Below are positions 1 through 4,288 of a stretch of 6,520 bases of DNA, piece by piece (position 1 is the stretch's first letter; every line of letters starts with the position of its first letter). Below the pieces are notes generated by a model. It saw only the letters and a program-made list of their open reading frames with translations. It was not told the origin of the DNA and ran no database searches. Source of the DNA: Candidatus Brocadiaceae bacterium (GTDB lineage Bacteria; Planctomycetota; Brocadiia; Brocadiales; Bathyanammoxibiaceae); the NCBI GenBank assembly GCA_030018855.1, contig JASEHG010000112.1, positions 1-6,520 on the forward strand, given 5' to 3'. Position numbers and translations under genes: made by a program.

Positions 1-1
1 T

Positions 2-61
2 AGTTTTACCACTACTACAGGAGGTGCACAACTTTTTCATGTTATCACCCTACAAGGCTAA
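2..61 (+). CDS. possible C-terminal tail of an upstream gene (partial)
   Basis: A reading frame is open from the left edge to a TAA at 59-61 and would encode about 19 residues (S-F-T-T-T-T-G-G-A-Q-L-F-H-V-I-T-L-Q-G). It ends 6 nt before the GTG at 68, a spacing typical of co-transcribed genes, and would explain the AGGAGG-like string at 19-26 as ordinary coding sequence. A second frame is also open across this stretch (to about 113), so the choice rests mainly on spacing. No family can be assigned from so few residues. Confidence 0.25.
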   Translation, partial: SFTTTTGGAQLFHVITLQG

Positions 62-67
62 GAGTAG

Positions 68-487
68 GTGGATATGGAACAGAAATTTGAACCCATTTGT
101 GAACGTAAGCTAATTGAAATTGAGAACGGTTCGAAAAAGAAAGCAGTTACGGTACGACTTGGAAGACCAAAAAAGCTACAAAAAGACGAATGGATTTGTA
201 CGTTCCAAATAAGTGGCTTGGAGGATTCAAGAGTACAGCATGCTTACGGGACTGATGGGTTTCAGTCGCTTATTATGGCGTTGGAAGGCATCAGGGTCGC
301 TCTTGAAAAAAGCGGTAAAAACTTCCTTTGGGAGGGGGGAGAGAAGGGTGATACTGGGTTCCCCAGATTTGTGCCTATGTTTTTTGGTTTAGAGTTTTCC
401 CAGAGGATTGGTCACCTGATTGATCAAGAAGTTAATCAGTTCTCCACAAAAGCCCAGCAAAGTGGCCCCAGTAAGGAACTCGGTTGA
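68..487 (+). CDS. DUF6968-like small protein of unknown function
   Basis: This gene encodes 139 residues and has no recognised function. From memory it resembles the DUF6968 family: a V-T-V-R-L-G-R-P strand near residues 27-34, a W-x-C-x-F-Q-I-x-G-L segment at 42-51, Y-G-x-D-G-F-Q-S-L with a following A-L-E-G-I-R helix at 60-77, and G-D-T-G-F-P-R-F-V-P at 94-103. There is no signal peptide or membrane segment, so it is probably cytoplasmic. An in-frame TAG at 65-67 limits the start to GTG 68 or ATG 74. Neither has a good Shine-Dalgarno, and translation may be coupled to the frame ending at 61. Its base use is more AT-rich than polX, greA or the kinase, which suggests accessory origin. The family match is recalled, not searched. 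Confidence 0.7.
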   Translation: MDMEQKFEPICERKLIEIENGSKKKAVTVRLGRPKKLQKDEWICTFQISGLEDSRVQHAYGTDGFQSLIMALEGIRVALEKSGKNFLWEGGEKGDTGFPRFVPMFFGLEFSQRIGHLIDQEVNQFSTKAQQSGPSKELG

Positions 488-516
488 TACAAGGTCATAG
501 GGAACTAAGGGAACTG

Positions 517-620
517 AGGGACACATCTCATATTTTACTCAACTTTTTCCCTTTTCCCTGGTGACTCTAACATAAATCCCCCCCTAAGGTTAAAAATAAG
601 AAAATATGGGATGTGTCCCC
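517..620. mobile_element. MITE-like element with 20-bp imperfect terminal inverted repeats
   Basis: The left arm at 517-536 (AGGGACACATCTCATATTTT) and the reverse complement of the right arm at 601-620 (GGGGACACATCCCATATTTT) match at 18 of 20 positions. They enclose about 64 bp of AT-rich, non-coding sequence with a C7 run at 578-584. The element starts 30 bp after the DUF6968-like gene and ends 6 bp from the yacG stop codon, so it fills the spacer between these convergent genes. There is no transposase inside. Ends of the GGGGACA...TATTTT type recall short palindromes mobilised in trans, for example near REP-associated (Y1) transposases, but that link is inference. On RNA it could fold into a long hairpin and help end transcription from either side. 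Confidence 0.6.
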
Positions 621-626
621 TAATTA

Positions 627-830
627 CTACGCCTCTTCCTCGGGGTGTTCTTTCTCCGACTCTTTCTCTCTCTCCGGGGTGAGGGGTTCTTCTATGCGGT
701 GCTTCTCCTCTATCCACAGGTCCAGGTCAATGAGTTTACATCGCTCTGAACAAAAGGGGAAGTAGGGCAAATCCCTTACGGACTTGTATTCCAGTTCCTT
801 CCCGCAGTAGCGACAATCAATCCTGGGCAT
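627..830 (-). CDS. yacG: YacG, zinc-binding DNA gyrase inhibitor
   Basis: This 67-residue protein has the YacG zinc site: C6-x2-C9 and C27-x3-C31, with the C-x-x-C-G knuckle, the P-F-C-S-E-R-C turn and the following L-I-D-L-D-L-W helix that mark the family. E. coli YacG (65 residues) binds one zinc ion and inhibits gyrase by contacting the GyrB C-terminal region. Residues 41 onward form a charged, Glu-rich tail (P-E-E-E-A at the end), as in relatives where the C-terminus is disordered. It lies 60 nt downstream of polX on the same strand. A terminator-like hairpin lies between them, and no Shine-Dalgarno is visible before the ATG: the upstream 30 nt are C-rich repeat. Translation is therefore probably weak, or driven by unusual signals. 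The gene ends in tandem stops (TAG TAA) next to the inverted-repeat element. Confidence 0.93.
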   Translation of the reverse strand: MPRIDCRYCGKELEYKSVRDLPYFPFCSERCKLIDLDLWIEEKHRIEEPLTPEREKESEKEHPEEEA

Positions 831-836
831 AGTTCA

Positions 837-907
837 GGGGGTAGGGAGTAGGGGTTAGGGAAAAAATATAACGCAGGCTAAAGCCTGCGGCTACTCCCTA
901 CTCCCTA
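837..907. repeat. G-rich repeat hairpin with a quadruplex motif, polX-yacG spacer
   Basis: The + strand at 837-860 reads G5-TA-G3-AGTA-G4-TTA-G3, a canonical four-run G-quadruplex pattern with loops of 2, 4 and 3 nt. The complementary-type arm at 891-907 (CTACTCCCTACTCCCTA) can pair with it around the central GCAGGCT/AGCCTGC palindrome. The same sequence family occurs upstream of polX at 2737-2809. The right arm overlaps the last codons and stop of polX. The G-rich strand is the template strand for yacG. Confidence 0.6.
861..889 (-). terminator. probable intrinsic terminator after polX
   Basis: Read on the minus strand, CGCAGGCT at 889-882 and AGCCTGCG at 879-872 form a perfect GC-rich stem with a 2-nt centre (effectively 7 bp with a 4-nt loop). 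It is followed by TTATATTTTTT at 871-861. It begins 2 nt after the polX stop codon. The GCAGGCT-AA-AGCCTGC palindrome also looks like a dispersed repeat, so the terminator role may be borrowed. TATATT at 870-865 could alternatively be a -10 box for yacG, but no matching -35 was seen. Confidence 0.5.
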
Positions 908-2630
908 GTTTTCTCTTGGTCTTACAGAATTCTAATAGCCTCTCCAGTGGCCACGTGTTTATGACGTCCTCCTTCTCCAGCCAGCCTCGTCTGGCCACAC
1001 CAACGCCTAACTGCATCATCCACATCTGGTCCAGGTGGTGGGTATCGGTGGAGATGGCTATCTTCACGCCCATCTCTCTGGCCTTCCTGACGTTGACGTC
1101 GTTGAGGTCCAGGCGGTCCCAGAAGGAGTTAATCTCCAGGGCAGTGCCAGTCCTGGCGGCGGCCTCCATTACCCTGTCCATGTCCACCTCGTAGCCCTCC
1201 CTCTGGCTTATCAATCGGCCTGTGGGGTGGACTATGACGTTTACGTAAGGGTTATGGATGGTGGCCAGTATCCTCTCCGTGACTTGTTCCTTGCTCTGTT
1301 TGAAGCCTGCATGGACCGCCCCCAGGACTATGTCCAGCCGGGCAAGTACCTTATCAGAGATGTCCATAGAGCCGTCGTTCCTGATATCGCACTCACTGGC
1401 CTTGAGTAGCCTGAATCCCGTGTTAGAAAGTTTTTTATTCAGTCCATCAATCTCCTCAATCTCTTTCAGCAGTCTCTCTTCGTCCAGCCCATGGGCCACA
1501 CGGGTGCTCTTCGTATGGTCAGAGACCACGCAGTACCGGTAGCCCATCTCCTGTGCGTGTCTTGCAATCTCCTCAAAGGTGGAGCTTCCGTCAGACCATT
1601 TGGAGTGGACGTGGAGGTCTCCTTTAATGTCTTTTAATTCTACTAATTTTGGAAGCCTCCCCTCCTGGGCGGCCTCTATCTCGCCCCTGTCCTCCCTTAG
1701 TTCAGGGGGTATCCAATCCATCCCCAGGGCCTTGTATATATCCTCCTCAAGCCTGCCTCCTAGTTTCTTATCTCCGCGGAAGACGCCGTACTCGCTAATC
1801 TTCAGGCCCTTCTTCTTGGCAATCTCCCTGAGGTGGATATTATGGGCCTTACTGCCCGTGAAGTACTGCAGGGCGGAGCCAAAGGAGTCCTCCTCCACCA
1901 CCCTAAGGTCCACCTGAAGCCCCTCCTCTATGCGTACGGAGCCCTTGGTATCCCCTGCGGCCAGCACCTCTCTTACCTCCGGGAGGCTGACAAATGCCTG
2001 CACGATTTCCTTGCCCTGGTGGGCGGCGCAGAGGATGTCAATATCACCAATGGTCTCCTTCATCCTCCTGAGGGAGCCGGCAGGTTGCATGGAGAGGATG
2101 CCCTTGACCCCTCTAAGTCTCTCTACTATACGGTTCACTACCGGGAAGGCCACCCCCAGGGCTATCCTCTGCTGGCTGGTGCGGAAGAGTTCTATGCCCT
2201 TGAGGATGTTCTCTATCTTTTTTTCGGCGATTCCCTTAAGCCCTTTTAGCCTGCCTTGTTTGATGGCCTCCTCCAGTTGGGCTATCCCCACGATGCCCAG
2301 TTCTTTATTTAGCATGGCTACGGTCTTGGGCCCAAGGCCGGGTATATGCATCATGGCCACGGTCTCAGGAGACACCCCCTCCATGACTTCCTCGTACTTG
2401 GACATCCGCCCCGTCTTGAGGAACTCCTCTATCTTCTCGGCATGGCCTTCCCCGATGCCAGGGATGTCCTTGAGCTTACCCTCCCCGGCTATCTCCTTTA
2501 TGTCCTGAGTCAGGTCGCCGATAACCCTGGCCGCCCTGCGGTAGGAATTTATACGGAAGGGGTTCTCCCCCTTTAGCTCCAGTACGTCGGCCATCCGTTC
2601 AAAGATGGAGGCTATCTCGGCATTCTTCAT
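891..2630 (-). CDS. polX: PolX: family X DNA polymerase with PHP 3'-5' exonuclease domain
   Basis: This 579-residue protein matches the bacterial PolX length (B. subtilis PolX has 570). Order of domains: N-terminal 8-kDa-type helical region (1-50), helix-hairpin-helix motifs P-G-I-G-E-G near 57-62 and I-P-G-L-G-P at 96-101, palm with G185-S186 and catalytic D196-x-D198 plus D241, the Y-F-T-G-S turn at 256-260, then a PHP domain. Visible PHP metal ligands are H340, H342, D347, H372, E413, H440, H468, D529 and H531, so both activities should be intact. The family fills short gaps in base excision repair and trims 3' ends. The start at 2630 agrees with the family N-terminus M-K-N-A-E-I. The frame extends further to a TTG at 2726, but that codon is the -35 box. 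GAGGA lies 11 nt before the ATG. The last residues L-G-S-R-E and the stop come from a repeat. Confidence 0.95.
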   Translation of the reverse strand: MKNAEIASIFERMADVLELKGENPFRINSYRRAARVIGDLTQDIKEIAGEGKLKDIPGIGEGHAEKIEEFLKTGRMSKYEEVMEGVSPETVAMMHIPGLGPKTVAMLNKELGIVGIAQLEEAIKQGRLKGLKGIAEKKIENILKGIELFRTSQQRIALGVAFPVVNRIVERLRGVKGILSMQPAGSLRRMKETIGDIDILCAAHQGKEIVQAFVSLPEVREVLAAGDTKGSVRIEEGLQVDLRVVEEDSFGSALQYFTGSKAHNIHLREIAKKKGLKISEYGVFRGDKKLGGRLEEDIYKALGMDWIPPELREDRGEIEAAQEGRLPKLVELKDIKGDLHVHSKWSDGSSTFEEIARHAQEMGYRYCVVSDHTKSTRVAHGLDEERLLKEIEEIDGLNKKLSNTGFRLLKASECDIRNDGSMDISDKVLARLDIVLGAVHAGFKQSKEQVTERILATIHNPYVNVIVHPTGRLISQREGYEVDMDRVMEAAARTGTALEINSFWDRLDLNDVNVRKAREMGVKIAISTDTHHLDQMWMMQLGVGVARRGWLEKEDVINTWPLERLLEFCKTKRKLGSRE

Positions 2631-2643
2631 GACACGTCCGGTC

Positions 2644-2672
2644 CTCGGCCCAGGGGCCGAGCAAGCTCGGCC
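2644..2672 (-). promoter_or_regulatory. two mutually exclusive hairpins in the polX leader
   Basis: On the transcript, GGCCGAG (2672-2666), CTCGGCC (2661-2655) and GGCCGAG (2650-2644) follow in order. The middle arm pairs perfectly (7 bp, 4-nt loop) with either outer copy, so the two hairpins exclude each other. The downstream copy runs into the Shine-Dalgarno-like GAGGA at 2646-2642. The second hairpin would therefore partly mask the ribosome site and the first would free it. The structure is seen directly; the switching role is inferred. Confidence 0.45.
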
Positions 2673-2696
2673 ACGACAAAAGCCTGTCCAGAACGG

Positions 2697-2726
2697 ATTA
2701 TAGCAGTGGGAGATTTTGGGTGTCAA
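2697..2726 (-). promoter_or_regulatory. near-consensus sigma70 promoter of polX
   Basis: On the minus strand a perfect TTGACA (2726-2721) is followed by an 18-nt spacer and a perfect TATAAT (2702-2697). Transcription should begin near 2690 and give a leader of about 60 nt before the ATG at 2630. A G-run motif ends 11 bp upstream of the -35. Confidence 0.85.
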
Positions 2727-2736
2727 CGAGGAAGGT

Positions 2737-2809
2737 GGGAAGTAGGGGTAGGGGGTAGGGAGTAGTAAGATTTTATCCTGCTACCCCCTGCCCCCTATTC
2801 CCTGGTCCC
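2737..2809. repeat. G-rich inverted repeat with quadruplex motifs on both strands, upstream of polX
   Basis: The + strand at 2737-2760 reads G3-AAGTA-G4-TA-G5-TA-G3. The minus strand at 2809-2784 reads G3-ACCA-G3-AATA-G5-CA-G5. Each meets the usual four-run quadruplex rule. The two blocks are also near-complementary (2741-2758 with 2781-2799), so the region can form a cruciform or long hairpin around an AT-rich centre. The same family lies at 837-907, and TCAGGGGG occurs beside both (834-841 and 2814-2821). Confidence 0.6.
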
Positions 2810-2869
2810 TGGTTCAGGGGGCGGAGGCTAGTGATTGGTGCAGTCTGTTTTGTCCGCTAGAATGGTTTG

Positions 2870-3076
2870 TCAGGCGCTGTGTTTTTCCATTTGTAAAAAT
2901 GACACCTCAGAAATATTGGCCTGTTCTCGTGCATGTTCAATGGTCATGCTTACAAGATTACCCTTTCCGTCCAAGTCAATATAGAGGTTCTCCGATATTT
3001 CTTTCGTCTCCACAACTGATTCGTTTGAAAATTCGATCAGTGCCGTATCTGTATCTGCAAAATACCGAATTTTCAT
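2870..3076 (-). CDS. DUF2283 domain protein, second gene of a coupled pair
   Basis: This 68-residue protein has the DUF2283 pattern: an opening M-K-I-R-Y-F-x-D-T-D-T-A-L-I-E-F strand pair (1-17), then E-T-K-E-I-S-E-N-L-Y-I-D-L-D-G-K-G-N-L at 23-41 and an I-E-H-A-R-E segment at 46-51. Members are small soluble proteins of unknown biochemical role. The ATG overlaps the stop of the preceding gene as ATGA (3076-3073). It has an excellent Shine-Dalgarno, AAGGAGG at 3090-3084, located inside the end of that gene, so the pair is translationally coupled. Order and sizes recall toxin-antitoxin modules in which the second gene is the antitoxin (HigBA, HicAB, BrnTA types), but no DNA-binding motif is evident. 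A stand-alone role is equally possible. Base use is AT-rich compared with polX. Confidence 0.85.
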   Translation of the reverse strand: MKIRYFADTDTALIEFSNESVVETKEISENLYIDLDGKGNLVSMTIEHAREQANISEVSFLQMEKHSA

Positions 3077-3315
3077 TTTCCTTCCTCCTTGAAGCTTCTA
3101 TCAAAGAAGGCATTATGAACAGTTTCACCGTCTTCCAAAAGGATTACTCTAAGATATTTGTCCATTTCTTCTATATAACTCCATTTCCTTATCTTTCCAT
3201 CAATTTGGACTTCTGTTTTTAAAGGGTTATTAATAGTTCTTGATATCCATTCCTCTTTGATAATTGCCCTGTCAGAACGTTGTTTAACAAATAAAAAGTA
3301 TCGTGTAAACTTCAC
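3073..3315 (-). CDS. small basic protein upstream of DUF2283 (uncharacterised, DUF4258-like?)
   Basis: This protein of 80 residues has an N-terminal M-K-F-T-R-Y-F, a helix carrying R-x-D-R-A-I-I-K-E-E-W-I (14-25), then strands D-G-K-I-R-K-W (39-45), K-Y-L-R-V-I-L-L-E-D (53-62) and T-V-H-N-A-F-F-D-R-S-F-K (65-76). I recall similar proteins next to DUF2283 genes and annotated as hypothetical or DUF4258. The helix-then-strands pattern with Arg/Lys/His near the end is compatible with a RelE/BrnT-like fold, but catalytic residues cannot be assigned. The start is forced to GTG 3315: a TGA lies in frame at 3330-3328 and no other start codon follows in the N-terminal part. There is no Shine-Dalgarno, and a -10 box lies 6 nt upstream, so the mRNA is probably leaderless. 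Confidence 0.8.
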   Translation of the reverse strand: MKFTRYFLFVKQRSDRAIIKEEWISRTINNPLKTEVQIDGKIRKWSYIEEMDKYLRVILLEDGETVHNAFFDRSFKEEGK

Positions 3316-3321
3316 GGCCGA

Positions 3322-3330
3322 ATTATATCA
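3322..3330 (-). promoter_or_regulatory. extended -10 promoter of the DUF2283 pair
   Basis: The minus strand reads TGATATAAT (3330-3322), a perfect extended -10 (TG-n-TATAAT). No good -35 is seen 16-18 nt upstream, which such promoters tolerate. The expected start point, about 7 nt after the box, falls on the GTG start codon at 3315. Confidence 0.65.
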
Positions 3331-3411
3331 TTCTTCTGTCTAACATTTATTTTTATATTACTCTTGCTTTTTAACCATATAGTATATCTGGGTATCCGTC
3401 AAGATGATAAT

Positions 3412-3502
3412 TGTCATTCTAAGTGAGCCGAAGCCCTGAGCGTAGCGAAGGGGAAGCGAAGAACCTGAGATTCTTCGGTCACTTTGCTCCCTCAGAATGA
3501 CA
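3412..3502. repeat. dispersed palindromic repeat, TGTCATTCT...AGAATGACA
   Basis: The perfect 9-bp terminal inverted repeats at 3412-3420 and 3494-3502 enclose 73 bp. An internal perfect hairpin CGAAGAA/TTCTTCG lies at 3457-3463 and 3471-3477, and a C-C-C-T-G-A-G...A-A-G-G-G block at 3434-3453. Non-coding repeats with TGTCATTCTGAG-like ends and a GCGAAG core are familiar from many bacterial genomes. This copy has drifted from perfect symmetry (AAGTGAG on the left against GAGGGAG on the right). It sits between two divergent promoters and could act as a boundary or as mRNA structure. Confidence 0.7.
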
Positions 3503-3535
3503 GCAGTGTAGGGTTTTCAGGGATCTCATATATTA

Positions 3536-3544
3536 CCCCCCCCC
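3536..3544. other. C9 homopolymer upstream of the hsp20 promoter
   Basis: Nine consecutive C lie 21 bp upstream of the hsp20 -35 box. Such tracts slip during replication and are also prone to assembly error. The rest of the 385-bp spacer (3316-3700) holds the promoters, the palindromic repeat and the hsp20 leader described separately; I see no gene in it. Confidence 0.5.
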
Positions 3545-3565
3545 GCAGAAATCTCTGGAATTTGG

Positions 3566-3595
3566 TTGACAAGTACGTCAGAGGGGTTTTAGAAT
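3566..3595 (+). promoter_or_regulatory. sigma70 promoter of hsp20
   Basis: A perfect TTGACA at 3566-3571 is followed after 18 nt by TAGAAT at 3590-3595 (5 of 6 to consensus). The start point should be near 3602, giving a leader of about 99 nt. No CIRCE element (TTAGCACTC-N9-GAGTGCTAA) or sigma32-like box was seen, so heat control, if present, may act at the RNA level. Confidence 0.75.
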
Positions 3596-3617
3596 TTGTA
3601 TAGGTGTGGATTATCCA

Positions 3618-3691
3618 TTCCTTCTCCGCATGGGCCCCATACCAGTATGATACGGGGTGAGACGGACTAGGAGGGTTTCTGAGAAAGGAGG
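3618..3691 (+). promoter_or_regulatory. candidate RNA thermometer in the hsp20 leader
   Basis: UUCCUUCUC at 3618-3626 can pair with 3681-3690, covering the Shine-Dalgarno AGGAGG (3686-3691, 9 nt before the ATG). This gives nine pairs including one G-U, with A3684 bulged. Between the arms an inner hairpin forms from CCCC (3635-3638) and GGGG (3654-3657), with a one-by-one mismatch and two more pairs. A long leader with an imperfect stem over the ribosome site is typical of small-heat-shock thermometers. The U-Y-G-C-U motif of ROSE elements is absent. AGGAGGG at 3669-3675 is a second, upstream SD-like string. Confidence 0.45.
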
Positions 3692-3700
3692 GATTAGGTT

Positions 3701-4147
3701 ATGGCGGACATCATGAAATGGCCTGAGATACCTACTTTTGGTTCCCTTCAGAGGGAGATGGATAGGCTCTTTGAGGATTTCTTCCGCAGGGGCGGACTCA
3801 TGAGGGAGTGGCGATGGTCCCCATCGGTGGACGTAGTAGAGACCAATGATACCGTGGTGGTCAAGGCAGAACTCCCTGGGATGGAGCCTAAGGACGTGGA
3901 CATCTCTGTGAGCGGTGACACCCTGACTATAAAAGGGGAGAGGAAGGCAGAAAAAGAAGAAAAGGGGAAGACCTTTTATAGGATGGAGAGATGCTACGGG
4001 AGTTTTTCCCGTACCATTGAGTTGCCTGCCTCTGTAGAGGCCGATAAGGCCAAGGCCGATTACAAGAACGGCGTCCTGGAGATTACGCTCCCCAAGACTG
4101 AGCAGGTTAAGGCCAAGAAGATACCCATCAAGACGAATAACCAATAA
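3701..4147 (+). CDS. hsp20: Hsp20 family small heat-shock protein
   Basis: This ATP-independent holdase of 148 residues binds unfolding proteins in the cytoplasm and passes them to refolding chaperones. It has an amphipathic N-terminal arm (1-40, with F-G-S-L-Q-R-E-M-D-R-L-F-E-D-F-F at 13-28), an alpha-crystallin domain at about 41-133 beginning P-S-V-D-V-V-E, the conserved A-E-L-P-G at 56-60, Y-G-S-F-S-R at 99-104 and N-G-V-L-E-I at 123-128, and a C-terminal I-P-I anchor at 141-143 that fits the I-x-I oligomerisation motif. Length and motifs fit class A bacterial Hsp20. It is transcribed alone: it has its own promoter, a strong Shine-Dalgarno 9 nt before the ATG, and a terminator after it. 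Neighbours on both sides lie on the other strand. Confidence 0.96.
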   Translation: MADIMKWPEIPTFGSLQREMDRLFEDFFRRGGLMREWRWSPSVDVVETNDTVVVKAELPGMEPKDVDISVSGDTLTIKGERKAEKEEKGKTFYRMERCYGSFSRTIELPASVEADKAKADYKNGVLEITLPKTEQVKAKKIPIKTNNQ

Positions 4148-4244
4148 GACGGGGTGGGAATCCCATCTCCACTGCGGTATGACCGTGTGGGGTGGGTCTT
4201 ATATCGGCTCAGGGGGTTAGGTATGCGTTATCCCTTTCAAGATG

Positions 4245-4278
4245 AAGAGGGGCTTTAAAGGTCCCTCTTTTTATTTTT
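4245..4278 (+). terminator. intrinsic terminator of hsp20
   Basis: AAGAGGG (4245-4251) pairs with CCCTCTT (4263-4269) around a loop containing the palindrome CTTTAAAG. It runs into a T-rich tract, TTTTTATTTTT, at 4268-4278. It lies in the gap between the convergent hsp20 and greA. On the minus strand no T tract follows the stem, so it mainly serves hsp20. Confidence 0.88.
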
Positions 4279-4288
4279 ACAAAAGGCT

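Noticed and set aside
39..113. Short frame from ATG 39 behind an AGGAGGTG string, 24 residues
   Set aside because: The spacing of 12 nt is long, the product resembles nothing, and the AGGAGG string is explained as coding sequence of a possible upstream gene. It overlaps the better-supported gene at 68.
535..717. Minus-strand frame overlapping the yacG 3' half and the inverted repeat
   Set aside because: It overlaps yacG in another frame and has low-complexity composition. yacG has clear zinc-ligand motifs.
916..2576. Several plus-strand frames opposite polX
   Set aside because: They are antisense shadows of a fully conserved PolX coding sequence, with no ribosome sites or recognisable domains.
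2899..3222. Plus-strand frame opposite the DUF2283 pair, 107 residues
   Set aside because: It is antisense to two genes joined by an ATGA overlap and a strong ribosome site, and has no family features.
3567..3580. TGAC-N6-GTCA at the hsp20 -35 as an operator
   Set aside because: The arms are only 4 bp with an asymmetric centre, easily explained by chance and by the -35 box itself. It is not a CIRCE element.
3611..4144. Minus-strand frame opposite hsp20, 177 residues
   Set aside because: It is a shadow of the hsp20 coding sequence. The Hsp20 motifs on the plus strand are unambiguous.
4151..4194. Small hairpins (TGGGA-A-TCCCA, CGGT-ATG-ACCG) and GGGGTGGG direct repeat after hsp20
   Set aside because: No T tract follows, and a strong terminator lies further on. 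This is probably just 3' untranslated structure.
4205..4222. CTCAGGGGGTTAGG as a third copy of the G-rich repeat
   Set aside because: It shares only about 12 bases with the polX-flanking repeat, has a single long G run and no matching arm.
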